From Mastigias papua (lineage: Eukaryota > Cnidaria > Scyphozoa > Rhizostomeae > Mastigiidae): a stretch of 64,000 bases of DNA. Numbering within the stretch: position 1 is the stretch's first letter; each line of letters starts with the position of its first letter. Under the pieces are notes generated by a model. The model had not been told where the DNA came from, did no database searches, and worked only from the letters and a program-made list of their open reading frames with translations. Made by a program: the position numbers and the translations under genes. Positions 25,711 to 37,771 of this stretch are shown in pieces. The stretch spans positions 8,611,529 to 8,675,528 of the forward strand of contig OZ025282.1 of the NCBI GenBank assembly GCA_964019165.1, written 5' to 3'.

Positions 25711-26159
25711 TGATGCTTTATCATTTGACATTTTGCCTACGAATAAATAATAGAAAAATATCATGCTTCTATGGGTAGGAAGCTTCCCTATCTGCATTGT
25801 ACAGCTTACATTTGACCAAAGTAGTGTCCAGATATCCAACCATTTGCCAGGATCATTAATATGTATTCCGAAACCCGTAACCTGTAGAATGCACTTTTGT
25901 ACAGGTGCTAGCCGCTACATGGAGCAATCTTTTTGCTGCATTTGACTGAAAAGTTCTTCTGGATCCACTCATTTTGCGGAATCATGGCTATGGGATTATA
26001 CATATTTCTAAACCCTATGATTATACAATGCAATATCATATCGATGCTCAAAGTTCGTTGAAGTATCGGTCATTTAAACGAAAAGCAAATTTTAAGATAC
26101 CCTGTTAACAGTGAACCCGATGAGTTACTTTGTCGTACTACAAAACCCTCCCAGTTTGT

Positions 26160-26825
26160 TGCATTCTTGCATATGTCACCTCTTCTCTTGGTCCTCTTCT
26201 CCCTTTCTTTCTCTTTATCTACTTCATCCTTATCTTCCTCTGCTTACTTTCTTTTTCCTATTCCTGTTCTTCATCTTGTTCATTTCTTCGTCTTGTTCAT
26301 TTCTTTGTCTTCATCCTTTCATGCAACTCCTTACTTTTATTCCTTGTCCTCTTCTTCTTCCTTTTCTTCCTTGTATTCCTTGCTTTTATTCCCTCTCCTC
26401 CTCTACATCCTTTTATTATACTTCTTGCTATTCTTCTTGTTCTGCCTTTTATTCCACTTCCTGCCTTCATTTCTTTTATTCCCCTTCTTCCTGTTATTGT
26501 TTGTTTCTACTCTTCCCCTTCTTCCTTTTATTCCTCTTCCCCTTCTTTTTATTCCTCCTCTTTCAGTTCTTCCTCTTCTCCAGTTTATTCCGCTTTTTCC
26601 TCTTTCTCTTTTATTCCTCTTTTCCTCTTCTCCCTTTTAATCCTCTCCTTCTTCATCTTCATTTTATTCCTTTGATTCCTCTGCTTGCTTGTATTCCTAT
26701 TTTCTGCTCCTTTTATTCCTCTGCTGTCTTTTATTCCTTTTCTTCCAGTAATTCATTTTGTTCTGTATTGTTATTTTCTTCCTTTCTTCCTTTCTTCCTT
26801 TCGTCCACCTGTAACACCCTCTTCC
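26160..26825. repeat. 660-bp pyrimidine tract, imperfect minisatellite
   Basis: The plus strand is overwhelmingly C+T. The recurring core is TTTTATTCCTCTTCC with variants, plus a CTTCCTTTCTTCCTTTCTTC run near the end. Overlapping long open frames in all three frames (rich in F, L, S) are an effect of the composition. Such tracts can adopt triplex (H-DNA) structure and impede polymerases. Confidence 0.9.
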
Positions 26826-26829
26826 TTTA

Positions 26830-29630
26830 GGCCTCCCGCTTGAGGGATTCTTGTTGTCTGCTTTATGCATAACTTGCCATCTTAGTCTTCCGCTTCATCT
26901 TCCCCCTAGTGGTATCATCTTCACTGTTCTACACTCACTACACTAATCACTCCTCTTAATCAATCTCAGTTTGTAGTAATTGTTGAAAGTTCATCTTCTG
27001 TTGTGTTTCAAGTCCAGGCTTTTTACTGTCTATCTTCAGCTGACAACTAATTATATTGGTTTTGGCGATATTTTGAGACCTAAATGGGATACGTACTTGG
27101 GGGATGGGCGAAAGGGGTAATCGCCTGACGAATTTTTTCTAACGGGATAATATTTTTAGGGCGTGGTTGCTTAAACTTTTTTCGGAATTTCGTCCCTATA
27201 CTGCCGTAGTCTGGTTACCCCTCTCCACAATCAGCCACTGGTCATAGGCTGCCAGAGATAGACTACTGAAAGGGAGACTCACTGAAGCACATTTAAACTT
27301 GAGAAATGAGGCCATCTTGTTTTCATGTTTGCATACTTGCTTTCAGCTTCTTGTTGAAGACACCTTTCGAAGCTTCATTTGTTTGCCCGTTTTATATGTC
27401 ATTGTATGTTTCAATTGGATTAATCTTGCTATATCTGGTAGTAATTTAGTCTGACTCCTAATAAACGCGATAGTAACTTGAAATTTGGATTATTTTTAAA
27501 GGAAACCACCTATGAGAACTCTACCCCCTTAGGGCGGCTTTGATTAGATAGGCTTTATAGCCGTCGGCTTTTTGCTTTTCAAGTGCACAACTAGTTTACT
27601 AGATACCTTGAATTGCTTATTTCCTGCATACCATTATTTTTGACGACTTCAATAAATCTTTATTACTTGATTTATGTAAGAAATAGCTTATGGATAGCCC
27701 AGAGGGTACTTCACAGTCCTGGTTTCTCTGTACACTGAGCTAGTTTCTTTTGTGCGTTGCTTTCTAAAATGGCCGCCCTGGCACAGTCTGGTTGCACTGT
27801 GGCCAAAGATCATTTGATCTAGATTAGTTTGTAGCACCATGTATTTCTGAAATCTGTTGCAGGTAACATCTTATTGATGAATTGTCTGTTTCAGTGCTAG
27901 CATCTCTCGATTACCTAATGTAGGGTGCCATTCTAATGTAGATTTATAGTTGTTTGGTCGGTTGCATCGCATAGAAATGCAGTCAGAGACAACTCATTTT
28001 AGAGGAATTAGTAGGAAAGCCTAGGGTTAGTCTACGATAATTTTTTATTGGGATATGGCTTTGCCCAAGAGATTTGCACAGTGTCTTTTATATTTTCGCA
28101 TTGAAGCTTTAGTCCATCAAAGGCATAATAGGTGCGGCTTATGAGAGGCACATGAATAAAGACCTGCAAATATTTTGGCTCATTTACATCTATTGTGCCT
28201 TTTTTGTTTGTTTTTGCTTTAGCGATCTCTTGGCAACTTCTACCTTTCTTTCCGTGGTTTCCCTATTCAGAATATGCAGCCCTGAAATGGAACAGAAACA
28301 AAACAATATTGTATTTTTTCAGCCTTAGAGCAGGATACCAAAGTCTCAAAGGAAACCGTTCTATGAATCTTATATTTTGTGCATTCGCAACATGGATTGC
28401 ACACAATTCATACGAATGCCACTGTAATGAAAGGAACCAGCTTGCAACCTCTCGATTTTGTAAAGTAGTAAGAATAGTTGAAATTGACAATCCCCCTAAG
28501 GGTTTGTCTTTAGTGGTACAGATTCCTTGATTTTTTTGGCTTTCTATATGTAGGTCCCTTATAAAAATGCTACTTTTTGGAAAAAATGGTTTGTACGGTA
28601 GGTATGATCTCATTCGAAAAGTTGAATTTTCCACTTACTTGCTGCACCACAGAGGTTTACTTAGTGCCATGTTCGTTAATCGGTGAGAAATGGCTTAGGC
28701 CCCTTGTTCTCAACCTTTTTGTGCTGTTCCCCCTATTAGAAACTGTATTTAAAGAGATTCCGCCCTCCCTGTCACCATTGTAAACTGAAGCTATGCGTGT
28801 ATCAACAATGGGCAGGGTTCCTATATCAACTTTATGTTCTACATGAGTTTGCCAAGAGCTAGACACAATTAACTGGACTTCGCACAAGACGTGCATCGGC
28901 CTCTCTGCGCTTTACCTGTTACAAAATTCCCTCTGTATAATACCAGTCTGGCTACACGGAGCTTCCAGTTCCCCCCTCAAAAGACAATTTTCCCTCCCTT
29001 GGGGGAAGAAAGTGGTGTATAAGAAAGCTGCACTCTAGGGCATGCGTGCAATTACAGGATGGGTCCTGGGAGCCTAGGCCCCTGCCAGTTCCCTCAGGAA
29101 GGCACAGGTGCCCTTTTTCTTGCAGAATATGTAAATTGTTTAGTGTATTTGTGTTAAGTAGGCCTGCCTATAGTCTTTGTTACACATAAAACTTTCGTAA
29201 TCCTTAAAATCCACGAACGATTTCTTTTGTTTCCAAATTTGAAGAATTTGATTTAACAATACATTCCCTTTAGAAAGTATCTAGTGTGCCCCTCTTTCTT
29301 GATAAGACCCCTGTCTTCAAATATTCCTATTTGCGCGCCTGCAGGGTGAATCTGACGTTCAGCGTGTCCTGAAGGTTTTCGTCCGCAATATTTTCTGCGC
29401 CACAAGCTTGAATTGCACAGATTCCTTTGCGTCGAAACCGTCTCGAGTATGGTATAAAGGGTTTGCTAGAGAACGGATAAGAATAGAAAGAGGTGTACGT
29501 TAGCGACTATGGGGACTTCAATGATCGTTATGTTCTGCGCCAAACTTTTCACCATATTTTCTCCGACTTGGCGCTCTGAGCCGAAGATCTTCTGGAGATA
29601 TGCCCTCGGATTCACCCGGGGCAGTACTCA
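26830..29630. other. Mostly featureless, with hAT-like debris
   Basis: CTTGTTCTCAACCTTTTTGT near 28703, followed by C-rich stretches, resembles a degraded hAT end. CCCTTGGGGGAAG near 28995 is similar. The open frame at 28195-28530 has an acceptor-like TTTTTTCAG inside it but no convincing donor. No gene is supported. Confidence 0.4.
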
Positions 29631-29634
29631 GCTG

Positions 29635-29915
29635 CTAAAAAGTTTAGTAAGTTCAGTACTGGGTTTCTGAGGCCTAGATAAGTTAATAAGTTTATTCACG
29701 CTTGAAATTCCAGATGCACACTTGAAATTTCAAATTTCATGTTAGTCGATCGTTACTTTTGCTTAATTTGCATCTCAGTGCTATATTTTTATAGTGCTTA
29801 CCTGTTTGTGTGCCTGCAGTTTTACGCAAACTCGAATATTCACTCAAGGGAATGCCAACACTGAAATTATGAAAGGGCTATGAAAGTTTCAGTACTGGGT
29901 AAAAAAGAGTTCCCT
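29635..29915 (-). repeat. Dispersed repeat family A, antisense copy
   Basis: Shares AAGTTCAGTACTGGG, GAGGCCTAGATAAGTTAATAAG, TTGAAATTCCAGATGCACAC, CTTACCTGTTTGTGTGCCTG, CTCGAATATTCACTC and GAAAGTTTCAGTACTGGG with the copy at 25.0 kb, in the same order and orientation. Confidence 0.7.
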
Positions 29916-30862
<947 letters not shown>

Positions 30863-30889
30863 CCGTTCAAAGCGGACTCTTCAGGCTGA

Positions 30890-30936
<47 letters not shown>

Positions 30937-30996
30937 CCAAAGCTTCTCGACATTTATAAGTCACAGATCAACTGTAAAGGACGACAACAAATTTTA

Positions 30997-31050
30997 ACTT
31001 ACAAGACATGTTTCAACTGAATGAATCCTCAATCGTCTTCAGATATAAGT
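30997..31050 (-). ncRNA. Candidate hammerhead ribozyme (mirror copy)
   Basis: Exact inverse of the candidate at 31219-31272, because it lies in the perfect left arm. See that entry for the fold. Confidence 0.35.
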
Positions 31051-31218
31051 AAGATTGAGGGTTCAATTGAAGCATGTCTTGTAAGTTAAAGTCCGTTGTC
31101 ATTTTCTAAAGTTGATCTGTGATATATATATATATATATATATATATCACAGATCAACTTTAGAAAATGACAACGGACTTTAACTTACAAGACATGCTTC
31201 AATTGAACCCTCAATCTT

Positions 31219-31272
31219 ACTTATATCTGAAGACGATTGAGGATTCATTCAGTTGAAACATGTCTTGTAAGT
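31219..31272 (+). ncRNA. Candidate type I hammerhead ribozyme
   Basis: Core CTGAAGA (31227-31233) fits the hammerhead CUGANGA. Stem II is GATTGA (31235-31240) with TCAGTT (31249-31254), six pairs including two wobbles, with one extra C before it. GAAAC (31255-31259), a two-base loop AT and GTC (31262-31264) give the minimal helix III and cleavage triplet known from Penelope-like elements. Stem I is ACTTATAT (31219-31226) with TTGTAAGT (31265-31272), seven pairs with one wobble and one mismatch next to the core. The fold is drawn by eye, and activity is untested. The extra C is a departure from the consensus. Confidence 0.4.
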
Positions 31273-31332
31273 TAAAATTTGTTGTCGTCCTTTACAGTTG
31301 ATCTGTGACTTATAAATGTCGAGAAGCTTTGG

Positions 31333-31335
<3 letters not shown>

Positions 31336-31424
<89 letters not shown>
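31336..31424. repeat. (TA)n tract inside the palindrome
   Basis: About 44 TA units separate the right inner arm from the right outer arm. The mirror tract on the left is only about 20 units, so the tracts have changed length since the inversion formed. Confidence 0.95.
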
Positions 31425-31427
<3 letters not shown>

Positions 31428-31480
31428 TCAGCCTGAAGAGTCCGCTTTGAACGGATGAAACTAGTCGCAAGGAAATTAGT
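31424..31480 (+). ncRNA. Candidate hammerhead ribozyme core
   Basis: CTGAAGA (31433-31439), stem II GTCCG (31440-31444) with CGGAT (31452-31456) including one wobble, then GAAAC (31457-31461), a TA loop and GTC (31464-31466). This is the order CUGANGA, stem II, GAAA, two-base-pair helix III, GUC, with no extra bases. Stem I is weak: only GC before the core pairs with GC after the GTC, plus a few A-T pairs beyond an internal loop. The left mirror copy is truncated at 30861 before GAAAC, so only this copy is complete. Confidence 0.4.
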
Positions 31481-31497
31481 TGTCATTTTTTTGAGTT

Positions 31498-31560
31498 TAT
31501 ATATATATTGCCATATATGTAAGCTATGTATGTATTTATATATATATGTACATATATTGA
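31498..31560. repeat. Degenerate TA/TATG repeat
   Basis: TTTATATATATATTG, ATATATGTAAG, TTTATATATATATGTACATA: short TA runs mixed with TATG, about 32 bp beyond the second ribozyme candidate. Confidence 0.8.
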
Positions 31561-32200
31561 CCCCTAAAATGTATCTTATTAGATGAAATATTGTTCAGAT
31601 GTTTCTAGGGTTTATTGTTGTGAAGCTCTTTACATTTAGAGCTACTAAAATGCCAACCACGAATTTGGTTAGAAAGAATTTCCTTCTATGCGCTATGACG
31701 TTGGACCGTATATCGTTGTGTGATTCCGTAATTCTTTTATGATGAGAACTACTGGCTTGCTTGAATGAGGCAAACAAGTTAAATACCTTGATGCTCCCAT
31801 TGGAACGTGACCTCATGTAGCAAGTAGAATTTCGGTGTAGTTTCTGCCAGAAATGTTTCATTTCAATCTTCGCATTGTTTTAATGGTTATTCTCAGCTAT
31901 TCTAGTCGTATTGTCACACTCTTTCGTTAATTGTTGGCTTCCAGACGTTTTTTGGTTACCAAACAATCCGGATCTGTGTCCATTTTGTCCTGTATCCAGA
32001 TTGTTGGTCGCCAGAGTGCATGACGCCTAATCCCAGACAATCTATTTACCATTCTGAGTTATCTTTGAGGTTTCCACATAGATGATGAAGACCAGTTCTT
32101 AAATCGCACTGTTTTGTTTGCTAATTACGTTATGATTACTCGAAATCTAAAGTGTTTCCTATGTTCTTTCGCATAACTAACAACGTGACACCTTGCTTTG
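31561..32200. other. No feature recognised
   Basis: AT-rich DNA. The antisense open frame at 31595-31861 has no recognisable domain. Confidence 0.45.
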
Positions 32201-32203
32201 CAG

Positions 32204-32251
32204 AAGATTCGTGCACCGTCGCCCAATGCGTTACTCTCTTCTCCGAGGCAA
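32204..32251 (+). other. Candidate 48-bp micro-exon
   Basis: A clean acceptor (CACCTTGCTTTGCAG) precedes a G+C-richer 48-bp block followed by a donor (GGCAA then GTGAGCTG). All three frames are open: the phase 0 reading begins KIRAPSPN, and the phase 1-1 reading DSCTVAQCVTLFSEA would match the phase used by the candidates at 17.9-21.1 kb. No protein family is recognised. Short blocks like this arise by chance. Confidence 0.25.
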
Positions 32252-32255
32252 GTGA

Positions 32256-34800
32256 GCTGATTTGCCAACATTGATATCTGTTCTACCTGGTGAGAAATAG
32301 CAATACTGAAAGGTGTGAGAATAGCATTACTGAAACTTGTGAGTAGCTATTTGTGATATTCTTTTGATTGCGATCCATGCAGTTGTAACTGAAGTAGCTT
32401 TTTATGTCCAGCTTACATTGACAAGTTTTATGTTCCAAACACAGATCGATTTGTATTTGTAAGACACGTGCACTGGGGCAAAATTGTGTTTCAAACACAA
32501 TATTTCAAATTCAGTATGTTTTATCTGACCAATCTTTGAAACGCGAAAATCACCGTCTAAGAGCAGTGCACAGACATCTTAGTGTTTGAAGCACAGATGT
32601 TGTCACTGTGCACTAGTCTTGGATAAATAAGACACACGAAATATGCTGAAATTTCGATCCAAGTTTTAAGGGACTTTCTTTATGTTCATAATGCGTCATT
32701 TTCTTTCATACCTGAATCAAGCGATATTCGTAAGCAGCTGTTTTAGTCTAGGCACTCTTCAACAGCACAGTATTTATCTAGTTTATTAAGGGTTCATTGC
32801 AATCAGGTATGTAGGAACCAGTCTTAGTGAATTGCGTTTAGTGTTACTTTTCCTGAGTTTTGAGGCTAATCTTTTTGACTCTAGAGAGAGATCCAGTGCC
32901 ATGCAGAAAGCTTTAATAGCGTTATATATCCGCAGGACTTATAGGCGCTTAACGCCGTTAACTCCGTGCCTAGTCTCGTACCAAATACTGCTTCTATACC
33001 TGTTGGGTTGTAGAATCTCTTTCTGATTACGCATGAGAAAGCTTATAGGGCTTTTTTATCGATCTATTGCTGTATAAACAAGCATACTACCTCAATTCTT
33101 CGTATAACGATTTAAGGAGCCTCACTGGCTAAGTCTATTTTGTGAGTAGAAAAGTTTCCCATACAGACAGACTTTACACATTATCTGCTTCTCAGAGAAA
33201 TTCATGTCTTTAGAAGAGTAGATTATCTACTGTCGATTGTTGTTCTTTTACAAAACAAACCAGTGTTTGACCATAGTTTTGAAAGGATTTTGAATACTTG
33301 AGTGTCAGCTCTTCATATAAGTCACCACTTTTGCTAATTCATTCCATTTGCCGATATTCTCCATGGTTTTCACAGGCACGTTCTCTATGTACGTGCTTCA
33401 TTATATTAAATTTAACATGTTTCTTGGTTACGCTGTCCTTTCTAGTTCATGTAAGTGATTTTCAGATCGGAATATAACACCGTTTGTTGTTAGGAACGTG
33501 GTTTGAGAACTGATTACTCTGGTTGCTGGACAAAAAAGATGCTTCACTCTGTTCAAGGAATAATATCGAATTTAGGTATATGCTAGGAGATGACTTAATG
33601 ACCAAACAGTTGATTTAGCCATTTATTGTAGAGGTGAATTACCTTCTGTCTATTCACCAATGTCATGTTATTTTAACTCATAATTTATGATACTCTCTTC
33701 TACCCCCAACTTTTACGGCATAATTGGGCTAGTTTGCGTGTTAACTTCATTGTTTGATTTTGGGTTTAGTTTGGATTTGGTTGGATTTGGCTCTTTCCAT
33801 ACTTTATCGTTTCGAGGCTGGCATTGTTTTTAACTCAGTGTTATCCTTGTTTTGCCTACGAAGCGTTGACCAGAGGCTTCGATATGAAGTTGTTGTTAAA
33901 AAGTCGAGCGCGCGAATATTGCCAGATATTGCGAATTTGCGCTAACTTGATGAGAATATTTTGGAGATTAGAGTGTTGTAATTATAGCCCAGAAATGCTA
34001 ATTTAAGATAGTGATCCACCTTTAGCAGTGGCGTGCTGAAATACTTTTAAAGGAGGGAGTCATGTAGCAGAAATATTTGACGACAAATTTGAATAGAACA
34101 CCATGATTACCAACAAGAGAGGGTCATTATGCCAACTTTTACTGATTCCCAAGCCTGAGTGGGGTCCCCAAATGCTACGACAGATTTTATTATTGACTTT
34201 CAACTGTCATAATGACGTTATCAGGACCGCACTTTTTCATTTGTTCCATGCCTCTTTTAATCTCTTGACGGGCTTACTCCCACTCCCCTACACGGGGAGG
34301 CCCCGTGTCATTATTAGCAGAGTAGCTGATGTAGATGACTACTAGTTTTACCTCATTCAGGTACTACGGTCACCTAGTAGAAGAAATTTCAGTGAGTTTA
34401 GTTATGACTTTCGTCCGCCATTTGGATATTGCATGATTAGAGACGCTCCTCAGGCAATGGCTGGGTGCACGGCTGTGTCCACGCATCAACAAATGGGTTA
34501 AAGTTCAATACTTATAACAATCATTTCCAAACAGAATCTACGAGCACGCGCAGAATCATGTTTTCATTTGTCTTTGACCATGGGCAGTGCAAATCTATTT
34601 CCAGGTTCGCGCATGGCAATAGATTCTCCGGGCAATGATTGGCTTAAAAGGGGCAGTCCTCTGTACCCTAACCGTGTCTAAAGTAGGGACAACTATTTTA
34701 TCCTAAACTGCATTTCTACAGATCATTTGCTGCGCCACATTCAGATTATTGCGTCGATTAGCAGCATTTTTAGTGCCTGTGTACTACCGATCTCGTGTCT
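32256..34800. other. No feature recognised
   Basis: A 23-25 bp imperfect direct duplication (GTGAGAAATAGCAATACTG / GTGAGAATAGCATTACTG) occurs at 32290-32345. A perfect 8-bp hairpin (ACACGGGG / CCCCGTGT) lies at about 34291-34309. Otherwise AT-rich DNA without supported genes. Confidence 0.45.
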
Positions 34801-34802
34801 CA

Positions 34803-34928
34803 GTGGCTCCAAACAGCTTCAGATTAAGAAACCTTCACTTCAGTTCTATGGATTGGGTAATCTTCGTGGCTACAAACAGCTTCAGATTAAGAGGCCTTCA
34901 CTTCAGTTTTATAGATTAGGCAATCTTC
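34803..34928 (+). repeat. 63-bp tandem duplication in an open frame
   Basis: Two units, 34803-34865 and 34866-34928, about 89% identical by my reading. The period is 21 codons and both stay open in the frame spanning 34727-35077, giving two copies of a KQLQIK(K/R)PSLQFY peptide. Differences between the units are three silent third-position changes plus S/Y, K/R and G/R changes. I do not recognise a protein, and most of the surrounding frame looks non-coding. Confidence 0.85.
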
Positions 34929-34929
34929 A

Positions 34930-35525
34930 TCGGGTGAATTACACTTGTGGTTTTGTTGTGAAAGAATTGCTGGAAGTGACAGGAATTCAAATCTGTATTC
35001 CTGCAGCTTTAGCCTTTTCCATTTGTGTAAAATTGAAATCCAATTGTCCGCTTTTGCGTGTTTTCCATTACCAGTAAATTTTTATCATAAACATCCTCCA
35101 GGCGGAGTTTTGTTAATTAGAACAGCCACTTAGTGTCACTCCTTTGAGTATTACCTTTGGACATTCGGGATTGGATTTGAGTCTCATAGTGGCCACGGAT
35201 CAATGAAAACTGTCCGCAATTAGTTTATTTTGCACTGGAGTTATAAATTGTCTTAGCAAAATCTGTGGGTCTGTAGAGGGACTTTATAAGACTCTTACTT
35301 AATCCATTTAAAAACAGGTCTGGTGCACTCTACAGTTGAAGACAGCAGAACGTTAAAAATTGTTGTTTCAGATAGAGTGAGAGCCATAGCTTATGACAAG
35401 AAAAACTTTCACAATTCCTCCTAAATCTTATTTTCTTTACCTAAGCTAAAGAAAGCTTCGCAAATTCTCCTACATCCATTACTCTTGACTTTTGAATAGA
35501 CTGGGTAGTAGGAATAGTAGGGGGT
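34930..35525. other. No feature recognised
   Basis: Rest of the open frame described at 34803, followed by AT-rich DNA. No element recognised. Confidence 0.4.
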
Positions 35526-35529
35526 TGGA

Positions 35530-35855
35530 AATTTCCTAAAAGCTTAATAAACGGGGTGGTTGGAATATCCGGGATGGGTGGAAAATTTCTCTAGTTATTT
35601 CATTTCAATTCATTTATAAAAATACAGAGAGGTAGCCCTTCAGCCGTTATAATAGCTATGGATGAGTTTCACGACTTATTTCAGCTGTAAACAATGTGGA
35701 AAAGGCGATTTTCTCACGTTACTTACTACTCAATCGAATTACAGACACAAAAATAATAAACGGGGGTCTGGAATAAGGATGTCGTTGGTGGATTTTGTCA
35801 GAAAAGTAATAAGCTGGGGGAGACGTTTATTCGGGACTCAAGAGAACTTGAAACT
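35530..35855. repeat. Degraded MITE with AATAAACGGGG motifs
   Basis: TAATAAACGGGGTGG (about 35545), AATAATAAACGGGGGTC (35753) and GTTTATTCGGGACTCAAG (about 35825, inverse sense) resemble the subterminal AATAAGCCCCC motifs of the element at 45.2 kb. Probably an old pogo-type MITE; its ends are not defined. Confidence 0.35.
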
Positions 35856-36029
35856 TACAGCTCCACGTTTCGCTGAAAATGGAGTTATTGGGCGGAGCCC
35901 TTATTTAGCAATTTGTTTTGAACACGCCCTTCATTTTCGTTTTTCTACAAAGTTAATCAAATGACATTGATCTGTAACTGCTATTGATGTCACATGTGAT
36001 ACCTCAAGCAAAGTAACTTTTGCTATAAG

Positions 36030-36560
36030 GGGTCATTCACTCGTTACGTACCACCTTTAGGGGATGAGGGGGTGTCTTGATTTGTTACGAAGTGTTACAG
36101 AAAAGACAGAGGGGGTGGGGTTTATACTGCATCGTTGATCGTTAAGTAACGCAGGGAGTTTTCAGGTCAGTCATTGTGATCAATGAACCAGAACTGCTCT
36201 GATATGATCGTGACGAAGTTGGTGTTAATGGCTTTTGAAGTGCCTGATCAGCCAGTATCTGCACCCCTGTTATGGAAAGATTAGAGCCATTGTATAGTGA
36301 AGATGATTAATACACATCATTCCCTAGTGTAGAGCTTAAGTGTAGGATGAGCTGTTATGAAATACCACAGGATCCCATCACTGAGGACCCCCATCTTGGA
36401 AATCAAGCTTAGAAGCTCCTTATTGAGAAGTGAAAATGCTAGACTGGATAGTTTCTTCTGTATTAGTTGAGAAACTACACCATAGGCAAAAGAAGCTGTG
36501 GAATAAGTATGAACGGGGTTAACTCGATTTGTTACGTAACTGTGGGGGGGGCGGAGGTGG
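36030..36560. repeat. MITE fragments with GTTACGTA motifs
   Basis: GGGGTCATTCACTCGTTACG (36030), GATTTGTTACGAAGTGTTAC (36078) followed by a G-rich run, and GATTTGTTACGTAACTG with a G8 run (36528-36552). The motif set is that of MITEs with a GGGTCATTCA...TTACGTAAC end. Boundaries are not clear. Confidence 0.4.
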
Positions 36561-36984
36561 TGGAGATTTGTGTACTTTTTTTCTAAAGTAAATGATTACT
36601 TTTTGCTTCTCATATGTTACTCAATTTTTAGCAAGAACTTTATAAGGGTTAGTAGTAGCTTTTAATTAGTCACTATGCTTTGAATGGCATGTACTCACTG
36701 CAAACTCTCATATTAGCCCCCTCTGGGGGCCTATTTATTTGTATACTTTTTGGATTGAGCTTGCTCTAGGGGAGAATTTATTCTAGGAGGGCGTATGACC
36801 GGGGATGTAGTGCTAAATTTTTAACAAAGGGGGTCGTAACAGAATTTCGGAGACCACGCCCTGACGTGGTCTCCAAACTTCTGCTTTCAATTCCGAATTT
36901 AGCATTAGAAGGTCTAAGAAATTTGCAAGTCTTTAGTCTGATAGAGAAGTTAAGGGCAATTTTTCAAACAATTGGAGATTCATG

Positions 36985-37075
36985 CAGGAGGCTGAGCCTC
37001 CCAGAAATCTCATATATATTTAACAAGGGTGGCTGCACCCCCCGAGCCCCCATGATTACACCCCTGCTTATGACA
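36985..37075 (-). repeat. Repeat family with GGGGTGTAATCATGGGGGCT end
   Basis: Read on the minus strand this block starts GGGGTGTAATCATGGGGGCT and ends GGGAGGCTCAGCCTCC. A related start, AGGTGTAGAAGAATGGGAGC then GGGAGGCTTAGCCCCC, lies at 47048-47095 on the plus strand. It is probably a small hAT-like element, seen as two partial copies. Confidence 0.45.
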
Positions 37076-37079
37076 TATG

Positions 37080-37741
37080 ACATTACCCGATGTATCCTAG
37101 ATAAAAATCATTCTCATAAGTTTTTCTTTGCAATATCCACGTTTATCAGGTTATTACAAGACTATCATCACGTTCTGCGATGGGGTTTATCCAAGGGGGG
37201 AGCTGGGGAGCTTTTTGAGAGGGCCTATTTCGAGGGTTTACAGAAAGTGCACGGCCCTTGCAATTCAGCGTAGAATCTGAAGGGTGTCCCTCCTTAAATA
37301 TTTGATTTGAAATGTAATGGAAACCGGTAGATGATATCGTTTCCCCTCAGACACAACAGGCTATTGTTACATGCATGGAAATACCAGCATTTCTATAGTT
37401 TCAAACCATTGGCTAATGAAAGCACTTGGTATCTCTTCTGTCATCATTCATTTCATATATTGGACGTATAAGTATAAACGGTAAATTTAGCCCTAAGGGT
37501 AGGTAACGTTTTGTCATTTGCTAATCTTCACGTGGCCTAGGTATAGGGTTGGCGACTACGGAGACTCTTGATTATTAGTCTTGGTCGTGCGTAAATTAGC
37601 TCATATCCTCACGGAATTATTGCTTGTTAAAAAGAAGTGAATCGGTAGCTGCACACAGTTAATTTATTTGCAGCCTGCACAAGTAGTTTGAGCCTAATTG
37701 TTGAATTCTTTCCCTTGAGGGTTTACTACCGCGTGCGTGGG
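37080..37741. other. No feature recognised
   Basis: The 135-codon open frame covering 36866-37273 runs straight through the repeat above and has no domain. The rest is AT-rich. Confidence 0.45.
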
Positions 37742-37771
37742 TGACGCATTCGTGGCAAACGTAAACAATGT

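Noticed and set aside
26111..26830. 239-, 181- and 157-codon frames that look like membrane proteins
   Set aside because: A pyrimidine-only strand encodes mostly F, L, S and P in every frame. Three frames are open at once, so this is a composition effect.
28322..28465. Exon after TTTTTTCAG within the 28195-28530 frame
   Set aside because: There is no acceptable donor, and the peptide has no recognisable family.
36866..37273. 135-codon open frame
   Set aside because: It crosses a dispersed repeat also present at 47.05 kb, has no domain and no splice context.
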